Below are positions 1 to 4,612 of a stretch of DNA of 6,777 nucleotides, piece after piece. The first letter of the stretch is position 1, and the number at the start of each line of letters is the position of its first letter. Location of the stretch: NCBI GenBank assembly GCA_029983595.1, contig JASBZD010000068.1, positions 1-6,777 on the forward strand, written 5' to 3'. Source of the stretch: Peptoniphilaceae bacterium (lineage in GTDB: Bacteria; Bacillota; Clostridia; Tissierellales; Peptoniphilaceae). Under the pieces are notes generated by a model, which worked only from the letters and a program-made list of their open reading frames with translations, was not told where the DNA came from and searched no databases. A program made the translations under genes and the position numbers.

Positions 1-156
1 TGCAAACTTTTGTAAGAAACAAGTATCAAAACACCATCCAAAGCATTTTGAATGGCAGAAACAAGTAAACTTAAGTTTAAAGCATCCATACTCTTCTCTA
101 TTTTCTAACTGAGCTATTCCAACCCATAGAGAGTTATTATTATTTAATGATTTCAT
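1..156 (-). CDS. RiPP precursor peptide 7 (Cys/Phe-rich core), 3' end outside window
   Basis: Small gene read leftwards from ATG at 156, preceded by AGGAGATATAA. The frame is open to position 1 (52 codons seen) with no stop, so it continues past the edge. Leader: MKSLNNNNSLW, then LENREEYGC with its last residue at 25. Core Cys at residues 25, 32, 34, 38, 42 and 46; all but C34 are followed by Phe. From C34 on the spacing is a strict Cys every fourth residue, giving CFGW-CFDT-CF units after CFC. The leader is nearly the same as in the six upstream copies while the core differs, as expected of a leader/core precursor. Substrate of the radical SAM maturase at 2658-4073 by context. The product structure cannot be read from the sequence. 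It is the last array copy in the window and has the longest visible tail (LQKFA onwards). Confidence 0.87.
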   Translation of the reverse strand, partial: MKSLNNNNSLWVGIAQLENREEYGCFKLKFTCFCHSKCFGWCFDTCFLQKFA

Positions 157-176
157 TTATATCTCCTATATATTTT

Positions 177-320
177 TTATCCAAAACATAGTGTAAAGCA
201 TATGTTAAAGCATGTATTTAGACAAAAACATCTAAATTTAAAACATCCGTATTCTTCTCTATTTTCTAACTTTTCTACAGAGGCTACCCATAGCATTTCG
301 TTATTATTTAAAGATTTCAT
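177..320 (-). CDS. RiPP precursor peptide 6 (47 aa, Cys/Phe-rich core)
   Basis: ATG at 320 with AGGAG seven bases upstream; TAA at 177-179. Leader MKSLNNNEMLW, then KLENREEYGC ending at C26. Core: CFKFR, CFC (31-33), LNT, then CFNI-CFTL-CFG to the end. Cys at 26, 31, 33, 37, 41 and 45, so the tail is a clean run of CFxx tetrads. No signal peptide or membrane helix is evident; this is a short substrate peptide rather than an enzyme. The 20-base gap to the next copy holds only that copy's ribosome binding site, so the two must be co-transcribed. The leader matches the neighbouring copies at DNA level as well (the YGC end reads as a conserved block near 243-266), which points to tandem duplication. 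The modified product is unknown. Confidence 0.92.
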   Translation of the reverse strand: MKSLNNNEMLWVASVEKLENREEYGCFKFRCFCLNTCFNICFTLCFG

Positions 321-372
321 TTTTTCTCCTATTTATTATAAGTATTTAATTATTAAGTAATTTTAACTGTTT

Positions 373-522
373 TTAATAATATGGATATGGTGTAAAACAT
401 GGGCGAAAACAAAATTTAAAACATTTTAAGCAAAAACATTTAAAACAGAAGCAACCATATTCTTCTCTTGTTTCTAAATTATCCATATTCCAAAGTTTAT
501 TATTATCGTTTAAAGATTTCAT
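373..522 (-). CDS. RiPP precursor peptide 5 (49 aa, most Cys-rich copy)
   Basis: ATG at 522, stop TAA at 373-375. Leader MKSLNDNNKLWNMDN, then LETREEYGC ending at C24. The core has seven Cys (24, 26, 29, 31, 34, 38, 42), the most in the array, mostly as CF pairs, and ends in an unusual TPYPYY tail. The ribosome binding site is the weakest of the set: only AAAGG about a dozen bases upstream, against AGGAG at 5-8 bases in most copies, so expression may be lower. No alternative ATG fits, because the MKSLN start is shared by the family. By leader identity it is a substrate of the maturase and RRE/M50 protein of this operon. Function of the product (toxin, signal or other) is not known. Confidence 0.91.
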   Translation of the reverse strand: MKSLNDNNKLWNMDNLETREEYGCFCFKCFCLKCFKFCFRPCFTPYPYY

Positions 523-543
523 ATGTTATTTATACCTTTGATT

Positions 544-558
544 AATTTATTAAGTATT
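544..558 (-). repeat. 15-base repeat upstream of precursor 5 (copy B)
   Basis: Exact second copy of the string at 916-930, in the 49-base gap between precursors 4 and 5. Its position relative to the downstream start codon (22 bases) is similar to copy A, supporting common descent of the spacers by tandem duplication. Confidence 0.5.
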
Positions 559-571
559 TATTAAGAATTAA

Positions 572-712
572 CTAGAATAATTTGAAACAAAAATTAAAGC
601 AAACTGTTAAACAGAACTTCCAATCAAAGCTGTAGCATCCATATTCTACTCTATTTTCTAGTTCTACAACTTCATCTAACCATAACATTTCATTACTATT
701 TAAAGATTTCAT
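572..712 (-). CDS. RiPP precursor peptide 4 (46 aa, fewest Cys)
   Basis: ATG at 712 with AAGGAG just upstream (717-722); TAG at 572-574. Leader MKSLNSNEMLWLDEVV, then ELENRVEYGC ending at C26; this copy has Val where the others have Glu (RVEYGC instead of REEYGC). Core: YSFDWKF, then C34, C38 and C42 at fixed four-residue spacing, ending FKLF. It has only four Cys and lacks the CFC motif present in the other cores, the first Cys of that motif being replaced by Trp-Lys-Phe context. It is still rich in aromatics (Y, F, W). It is useful for asking which Cys the maturase needs. Same operon and orientation as the other copies. Confidence 0.91.
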   Translation of the reverse strand: MKSLNSNEMLWLDEVVELENRVEYGCYSFDWKFCLTVCFNFCFKLF

Positions 713-749
713 TTTTTCTCCTTATAAATTTAATATATTATTATTAAGC

Positions 750-896
750 TTATCCTCTAGTGATTCCTAGGCATATGTTAAAGCAAATTTTAAAGCAAAA
801 GCACCCTTTAACTTTTAGACAGAAGCATCCATATTCTTCTCTGATTTCTAGATCTTCTGCATTCCATAATTCTACTGTAGAATTTAATGATTTCAT
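750..896 (-). CDS. RiPP precursor peptide 3 (48 aa)
   Basis: ATG at 896 preceded by AAAAGGAGATATAA; TAA at 750-752. Leader MKSLNSTVELWNAEDLEI, then REEYGC ending at C24. Core Cys at 24, 26, 32, 34, 38 and 42: CFC twice (24-26 and 32-34), then Cys every fourth residue, ending in a hydrophilic GITRG tail. The first copy after the long 147-base spacer, and it has a strong ribosome binding site. A plus-strand open frame lies opposite it (760-945) but has no ribosome binding site and no family resemblance, whereas the minus-strand reading shares leader, length and Cys pattern with six neighbours. Identified as a precursor by this paralogy and by the adjacent maturase; no product can be named. Confidence 0.92.
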   Translation of the reverse strand: MKSLNSTVELWNAEDLEIREEYGCFCLKVKGCFCFKICFNICLGITRG

Positions 897-1043
897 TTAT
901 ATCTCCTTTTTTTATAATTTATTAAGTATTCTAATTTTTAAATAAGTACCTGGAGATTAAAGATTTATTTATATTTTAAATTTATAGTTTCAAATTAATC
1001 TATAAATAGCCTCATTCTTAACTATGTAATTTAATAAATAAAT
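897..1043 (-). other. Long spacer inside the precursor array, with possible remnant of an eighth copy
   Basis: The other gaps in the array are 10-52 bases; this one is 147. No open frame with the family leader or a YGC block is present. Bases 957-974 match the start region of precursor 3 (884-902: RBS-side spacer, start codon and MKSLN codons) apart from one missing base, which falls in the start codon, and one substitution shared with other copies. This could be a decayed start of a lost copy, or chance in A+T-rich DNA. An 8-bp A+T-rich inverted repeat (980-987 with 1000-1007, 12-base loop) also lies here and could be a weak RNA stem. No convincing terminator or promoter was found. Confidence 0.3.
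916..930 (-). repeat. 15-base repeat upstream of precursor 3 (copy A)
   Basis: The plus-strand string AATTTATTAAGTATT occurs here and again, identical, at 544-558 upstream of precursor 5. A variant with two inserted bases lies at 331-346 upstream of precursor 6. Each copy sits in the untranslated gap about 20 bases before the next start codon. It probably marks the duplicated unit (spacer plus leader) by which the array grew. A regulatory role is possible but unsupported. Confidence 0.5.
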
Positions 1044-1199
1044 CTAAAATAATCTTTTAGGAAATCTCCAGCAGTTCCAACATTTCATAAAACAAAAGCA
1101 CTCGATAGGTCTGTATATAAAACAGCCATATTCTTCCCTAGTTTCTAATACTATAAAACTATTATTCCAAAGGGATTTGCTTTTATTAAGTGATCTCAT
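1044..1199 (-). CDS. RiPP precursor peptide 2 (51 aa, divergent copy)
   Basis: ATG at 1199 with AGGAG at 1206-1210, so its ribosome binding site overlaps the stop codon of precursor 1; TAG at 1044-1046. Leader MRSLNKSKSLWNNSFIV, then LETREEYGC ending at C26. It begins MRSLN instead of MKSLN. Core: CFIYRPIE, CFC at 34-36, then C40 and C43, each followed by Trp, and a basic RFPKRLF tail. Five Cys; C40-C43 breaks the four-residue spacing, and Trp replaces Phe after these two Cys. It is the most divergent member and the most basic core. Close coupling to precursor 1 (10 bases between the genes) suggests the pair is translated together. Confidence 0.9.
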   Translation of the reverse strand: MRSLNKSKSLWNNSFIVLETREEYGCFIYRPIECFCFMKCWNCWRFPKRLF

Positions 1200-1209
1200 A
1201 ATCTACTCC

Positions 1210-1359
1210 TTAATATATATTTAAGCTTAAAAGTGTATAGCATAGAGAGTAGCAAAAACATTTAATTGTCCAGCACCAGCATCCATACTCTTGTCTTAGC
1301 TCTAAATCTTCGATTGAATCGATAGTATATAAAGCTTCACTACTGTTTAAAGATTTCAT
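1210..1359 (-). CDS. RiPP precursor peptide 1 (49 aa, first in the array)
   Basis: ATG at 1359 with a full GGAGGATC site at 1365-1372, the strongest in the array; TAA at 1210-1212. Leader MKSLNSSEALYTIDSIEDLE, then LRQEYGC ending at C27. It has Tyr where the others have Trp (LY for LW) and RQEYGC for REEYGC. Core: CWCW, TIK, CFC at 34-36, YSL, C40-Tyr, then a Cys-free hydrophobic tail ending LNIY. Five Cys, with CWC in the position where others have CF or CFC. It lies 55 bases after the end of the M50-type gene and is the nearest copy to the maturation enzymes. By operon position and shared leader it is a substrate of those enzymes. Confidence 0.91.
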   Translation of the reverse strand: MKSLNSSEALYTIDSIEDLELRQEYGCWCWTIKCFCYSLCYTLLSLNIY

Positions 1360-1387
1360 TTTAGATCCTCCTTTTTTAGATTTTTTT

Positions 1388-1393
1388 ATTATA
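1388..1393 (-). promoter_or_regulatory. Possible -10 box for a precursor-only transcript
   Basis: A perfect TATAAT reads leftwards just after the M50-type gene, about 30 bases before the start of precursor 1 and upstream of its GGAGG site. A short stem (GTTAC at 1395-1399 pairing with GTAAC at 1405-1409) lies directly upstream. There is no recognisable -35 box at 16-18 bases, and TATAAT arises easily in DNA this A+T-rich. An internal promoter would let precursors be made in excess over enzymes, as is common in RiPP clusters, but this is only a candidate. Confidence 0.2.
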
Positions 1394-1414
1394 GGTTACT
1401 TTACGTAACAATAG

Positions 1415-2656
1415 CTACATTTTTACCGTCTGGGTATTTATATTTTGATTTTTAAATCTACTAAATATCCCAGATATAATCTTAACTACAAAGTTAATTA
1501 AGAAGAAAATTGGTATTAGATATATAAATAACTCATTTAAAAGTACAAAGAATTCACTAAAATTAAGATCTATTAAGTTTGAGATCATTTTTGCGACCTC
1601 AGTTTTTAAGTATCCGAAGTTATATGCTATATTTATCGATGAATTTATTACAAAAAAGATAGCTATTAAAGTAGAAATCGCCATTACTAAACTATATATT
1701 CCATATACTTTTACAGTTAGCGGTATTTTATGCGCTTTATCTTTAATCTTTATTTTTATTTCCTCGATAAGATTTAAGATAGATTCTCCTGAATTAATAG
1801 TTACATTTTGTATTCCTAACATATCTGAAACTAACCAATATCCATCTAGTCTTAAAAATGGCATTAGATTCGTTGCAGTACCTAAAAATATCATCATTAT
1901 CGATATTATTAATGAAAAATTACTCGTAAATAGATAGATAATAAATAGTGGAATAACTGTTAGGATCTGAAAGTACATTCCACCAAAATCTGTTACTACC
2001 CTCTCTTTTTTATCTAATTTCCAAACATTTGTCATATCGACAAAAAATAGAAAATACATTAGATAAATCCCAACGCCTATTTTTCCTACTTCTACATTAT
2101 ATTTATGAGCTGCAGTAACATGGCCTAGCTCATGAAAAAACATCGAAAAATATACTAAGACTAGGATAAGAAGCGTATTAATAGATGTTATACCATCTTT
2201 TATATTTATAGTTTTTAAAAGTGATAAAAATACACATGTAAAACTTGCTATAAGTAGGCTTATTACTACTGTCCTATTTTTCATTAGGACTTCTAAAATA
2301 TCATATAATGGCGATAACCTTTTTGATTCAAATAGTGGCTTATGAAACCAAAGGCTGCTATTTTGTTTTTCTTTTTTTACTTCTACCTCTATCCCATCTA
2401 TAAGATTTCTAGGAATTAAGTAATTTTTTATAAAATATTCAATCTCTTCAGCAGAAACTATATGATTTATTTCATTACTTACCATAAAAGCTACATCTTT
2501 ATTAGATCTCTTACCATCTAACTTTTCTATAACCGACATGGCAAACTTATTAAGTTTCATATGAGTAGAATTATCAAAAGTCACTATATAATTCGTATTT
2601 CCGTCAAGATCTTTTTCCTCTCTGACTTCATATGGGACGACTTTTAAGTAATCCAT
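1415..2656 (-). CDS. Membrane M50-family zinc metalloprotease with N-terminal PqqD-like (RRE) domain
   Basis: Protein of 413 residues. Residues 1-88 look like a PqqD-type RiPP recognition element: a strand-rich start, then LNKFAMSVIEKLDG, an acidic helix, and a final helix ending NYLIPRNLID. Such domains bind precursor leaders. Residues 125-395 are a multi-pass membrane region with the M50 (site-2 protease) signatures: HELGH at 175-179 (zinc ligands H175, H179, catalytic E176) and NLMPFLRLDGYW from 263 (third ligand D271). About six hydrophobic segments are visible near 129-149, 158-178, 190-207, 226-262, 317-338 and 369-396. M50 enzymes cut within or near the membrane, so leader removal or processing at the membrane is the likely role (inference). 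The start overlaps the end of the maturase: one base separates the genes and the GGAG site lies inside the upstream coding end, suggesting translational coupling. The catalytic residues are intact. Confidence 0.88.
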   Translation of the reverse strand: MDYLKVVPYEVREEKDLDGNTNYIVTFDNSTHMKLNKFAMSVIEKLDGKRSNKDVAFMVSNEINHIVSAEEIEYFIKNYLIPRNLIDGIEVEVKKEKQNSSLWFHKPLFESKRLSPLYDILEVLMKNRTVVISLLIASFTCVFLSLLKTINIKDGITSINTLLILVLVYFSMFFHELGHVTAAHKYNVEVGKIGVGIYLMYFLFFVDMTNVWKLDKKERVVTDFGGMYFQILTVIPLFIIYLFTSNFSLIISIMMIFLGTATNLMPFLRLDGYWLVSDMLGIQNVTINSGESILNLIEEIKIKIKDKAHKIPLTVKVYGIYSLVMAISTLIAIFFVINSSINIAYNFGYLKTEVAKMISNLIDLNFSEFFVLLNELFIYLIPIFFLINFVVKIISGIFSRFKNQNINTQTVKM

Positions 2657-2657
2657 A

Positions 2658-4073
2658 CTACATTTCTCCGTTAATAATTCTATCCTTGTTATAAGTTACA
2701 AACTCTACTAGGGTGTCTTTTATATCAGAGCATACTGGGCAGTCTATATCGTTATTTAAGTCTATTGCAGCAACTGGACATCCGCCGCCACATAAAAATC
2801 CAAATTGACACTTGCTACATCTTTCTATTCTAGTAACAGTTCTATCAGCCCATTTACTATTTAAATCTTCTTTTATATATACTCCATCATCATCATAAGT
2901 CCCAATTAACTCTTCACAGTGACCAGCTAGCATTAGACATGTAGTTATATCACCATTTGGGCTAAATACAAAGTTTCCGCCAGAAGTAGCTTCACAATAT
3001 CCTAGCTTCCATGGTTTCATACTTTTTTTATCTGTAAAAAACTCGTTAATAAAGTTGATATTAGGAGCAGAAACAGTTTTAATTACAGCTTCTTCTTTAC
3101 CTAGATTAGGTTCAATTTTTAAAACTTCTCTATATAAAACGCTCTCTGGCATTGAATTATTTTTCCCATCACAATAGTCCATAACTGGAGCTACATAAGG
3201 ATATATATTTTTAGAATTATGCCATCCTTTTTCAATAATAAAATCTCTAAGCTCTGAGATACTCTCGATATTATCTTCATTTACATTAGTTCTTAAATGC
3301 ACATTAATTCCAGCGTTATCTAAAATATCTACACTTTCGATTATTTTATCAAAAGTCCCAGTTTTATTTACTCCTACTCTTCTAGTATCGTGAATAGATT
3401 TTGAGCCATCTAGAGTAATTTGAACTGCCACATTATCATATTGTTTAAGTAAATCTATATATTTATCGATAGTAGTCCCATTAGTAATAATCGATACGCC
3501 TAAAGATCTCTCTTTTCCAAACTCTAAAATATCTTCAATTAATGGTCTATTTTTTAAAAGTAGAGGTTCACCACCAAAAATAGAAATTTGAGCTTTAAAA
3601 ATCTCGCTAGGATCAGCATCCTCTCCATTTACTTTCATATTTTTTACTAGCTCATATTGCTCTGCAATAGTCTTGTCAATAAAATCAAATATAGTATGTA
3701 GCTGACCTTCAGTCATGATTTTAGGGTTTGATAAATTGTCATCTCCCTCAAAACAATAGACACATCTTAAATTACATCCCATAGTAGGGCAAATTGTAAA
3801 AACTAGATTTCTATTAAATTTAGACATTTGCTCGTGAAATTTTGAGAATTTATTAATTAATTTATCTTCATCAGAATCATTTTCAAAGATATAGCCTCTT
3901 TGTTTTAGCTGACCTAATAGTTTCATATCGCCTATAGGCTTTCCATTTTTAAAGTTTTTAATTTTTTCATAAGTAGGTTTATCAACGATATCTAAAGCGC
4001 TACTTATACTATTAATAAGTAAAATGTTGTCCTCGTCTAAAGGAATATCAATAATTCGATCAGTTAAATGCAT
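2658..4073 (-). CDS. Radical SAM/SPASM peptide maturase
   Basis: Protein of 471 residues, typical size for the family. The radical SAM cluster motif CNLRCVYC supplies C100, C104 and C107 for the SAM-binding 4Fe-4S cluster, followed by GGEP at 167-170. The C-terminal SPASM domain is complete: C360, then G374 and C379 (CX13GX4C), then C419-C422-C428-C432 (CX2CX5CX3C) and C445/C448, binding two auxiliary clusters. Enzymes of this type make thioether or carbon-carbon crosslinks in ribosomal peptides; here the Cys/aromatic-rich peptides downstream are the obvious substrates. Residues 1-75 form a separate small domain that may bind leaders. Start ATG at 4073 has GGGGGA nine bases upstream. First gene of the operon. 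The layout recalls the CcpM maturase/Clo7bot Cys-rich peptide systems of clostridia, but membership is not shown. The precise reaction is unknown. Confidence 0.93.
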   Translation of the reverse strand: MHLTDRIIDIPLDEDNILLINSISSALDIVDKPTYEKIKNFKNGKPIGDMKLLGQLKQRGYIFENDSDEDKLINKFSKFHEQMSKFNRNLVFTICPTMGCNLRCVYCFEGDDNLSNPKIMTEGQLHTIFDFIDKTIAEQYELVKNMKVNGEDADPSEIFKAQISIFGGEPLLLKNRPLIEDILEFGKERSLGVSIITNGTTIDKYIDLLKQYDNVAVQITLDGSKSIHDTRRVGVNKTGTFDKIIESVDILDNAGINVHLRTNVNEDNIESISELRDFIIEKGWHNSKNIYPYVAPVMDYCDGKNNSMPESVLYREVLKIEPNLGKEEAVIKTVSAPNINFINEFFTDKKSMKPWKLGYCEATSGGNFVFSPNGDITTCLMLAGHCEELIGTYDDDGVYIKEDLNSKWADRTVTRIERCSKCQFGFLCGGGCPVAAIDLNNDIDCPVCSDIKDTLVEFVTYNKDRIINGEM

Positions 4074-4091
4074 AGTTTATTTCCCCCGTTT

Positions 4092-4145
4092 AATTTTAGT
4101 CACAAGTGGGATTTTATCACCAATTTTTCACTTTAGACTAAAATT
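4092..4145 (-). promoter_or_regulatory. Long dyad in the leader of the RiPP operon
   Basis: A perfect 10-bp inverted repeat (AATTTTAGTC at 4092-4101 with GACTAAAATT at 4136-4145) encloses a second 5-bp match (AAGTG 4104-4108 with CACTT 4129-4133), offset by two unpaired bases on each side. It ends five bases before the maturase ribosome binding site. No T-run follows, so it is not an intrinsic terminator. It could be an operator for a dimeric regulator or an RNA hairpin in the mRNA leader. The central loop contains the candidate -10 element listed separately, which favours the operator reading. Confidence 0.5.
4111..4119 (-). promoter_or_regulatory. Candidate extended -10 promoter of the RiPP operon
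   Basis: Reads TGATAAAAT on the minus strand: TG plus one base plus TAAAAT, an extended -10 form. Transcription would begin near 4104, leaving about 30 bases of leader with the GGGGGA site well placed. The -35 position (4134-4139, AGTCTA) is a poor match, as is tolerated with extended -10 elements. A competing TATAAT lies at 4207-4212 with an equally poor -35 (TTTTTA) and would give a leader of about 125 bases including the whole dyad. Sequence alone does not decide between them. Confidence 0.3.
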
Positions 4146-4394
4146 GATGTAAAATATGTATTTTCACGTGCTAAGTTGAGATAATGAGATTTTATTTAAC
4201 AATCTGATTATATTTATTTTACAATTCCATAAAAATTTATTATATATTTAGAATCATAGTAATTTTATCTTTAATAAAAAGCTATATTTAGTTCTATTAT
4301 TATGTAAATATCAGTATTTTAATAAGTATAATAATATACTATGTAAAGCATAGATAAACTTTTTATAGTTATATTAAGAAAATATAAAATTAAT

Positions 4395-4423
4395 TTGAAA
4401 AATCTTAATAGTTATGGTATATT
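4395..4423 (+). promoter_or_regulatory. Promoter of tRNA-Cys
   Basis: TTGAAA (4395-4400), a 17-base spacer, then TATATT (4418-4423) preceded by TGG, giving an extended -10. The expected start is about 4430, a few bases before the mature tRNA end. This is the best promoter match in the window. Confidence 0.7.
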
Positions 4424-4432
4424 AGTTTTTAC

Positions 4433-4507
4433 GGTGGTATAGCCAAGTGGTAAGGCACAGGTCTGCAACACCTTTACTCGCCAGTTCAAATCTGGCTACC
4501 ACCTCCA
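4433..4507 (+). tRNA. tRNA-Cys (anticodon GCA), CCA encoded
   Basis: Full cloverleaf. Acceptor GGTGGTA (4433-4439) pairs with TACCACC (4497-4503), followed by discriminator T and an encoded CCA (4505-4507). D stem GCC/GGC (4442-4444 with 4454-4456). Anticodon loop CTGCAAC with GCA at 4465-4467. T stem GCCAG/CTGGC (4480-4484 with 4492-4496) around TTCAAAT. The U discriminator is expected for tRNA-Cys and is an identity element for its synthetase. The top pair of the anticodon stem (C4458 with T4474) is a mismatch; other bacterial tRNA-Cys genes usually pair here. Transcribed away from the RiPP operon from its own promoter, with a terminator directly after. Confidence 0.97.
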
Positions 4508-4516
4508 TTATTATTT

Positions 4517-4545
4517 AAGCGGTCATAGTTTATGATCGTTTTTTT
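4517..4545 (+). terminator. Intrinsic terminator of tRNA-Cys
   Basis: Stem 4517-4527 with 4531-4541 (eleven pairs including two G-T wobbles, three-base loop GTT) running into seven consecutive T (4539-4545). It lies ten bases past the CCA end, so the tRNA appears to be a single-gene transcript. Confidence 0.8.
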
Positions 4546-4612
4546 ATTTTAGTAAAAGAGTAAATTAAAATAGGTTATTTATTTTGGGTATAAATTTAAA
4601 GTGAGGTGAATT

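Larger units (their letters stand above)
4074..4432. other. 360-base intergenic region between the RiPP operon and tRNA-Cys
   Basis: No open frame of note on either strand. The left part carries the ribosome binding site (4083-4087) and dyad of the maturase operon. The middle is A+T-rich with two small inverted repeats (AGTATA 4325-4330 with TATACT 4335-4340; CTATG 4339-4343 with CATAG 4349-4353) of no clear role. The right part holds the tRNA promoter. No regulator gene or binding site could be assigned with confidence. Confidence 0.6.

Noticed and set aside
760..945. 61-codon plus-strand open frame opposite precursor 3
   Set aside because: No ribosome binding site and no family resemblance; the minus strand carries a paralogous precursor with a strong site, so this is an antisense shadow.
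980..1007. Hairpin in the long spacer as an intrinsic terminator splitting the array
   Set aside because: The stem is almost pure A-T and no clear T-run follows on the minus strand; termination would be poor.
1..1359. CRISPR array, because similar blocks recur at roughly 150-200 bases
   Set aside because: Repeats are coding (conserved leader codons with start and ribosome binding site), spaced far wider than CRISPR units, and no cas gene is present.
4325..4353. VYLCFT-like translation and small inverted repeats suggesting a precursor remnant upstream of the operon
   Set aside because: The frame has stop codons immediately before, there is no leader or YGC block, and the similarity is a few A+T-rich codons only.
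4589..4594. TATAAA as -10 box of the HAD gene
   Set aside because: Transcription would start inside the ribosome binding site at 4601-4607 and the -35 (TTAAAA, 18-base spacing) is weak.
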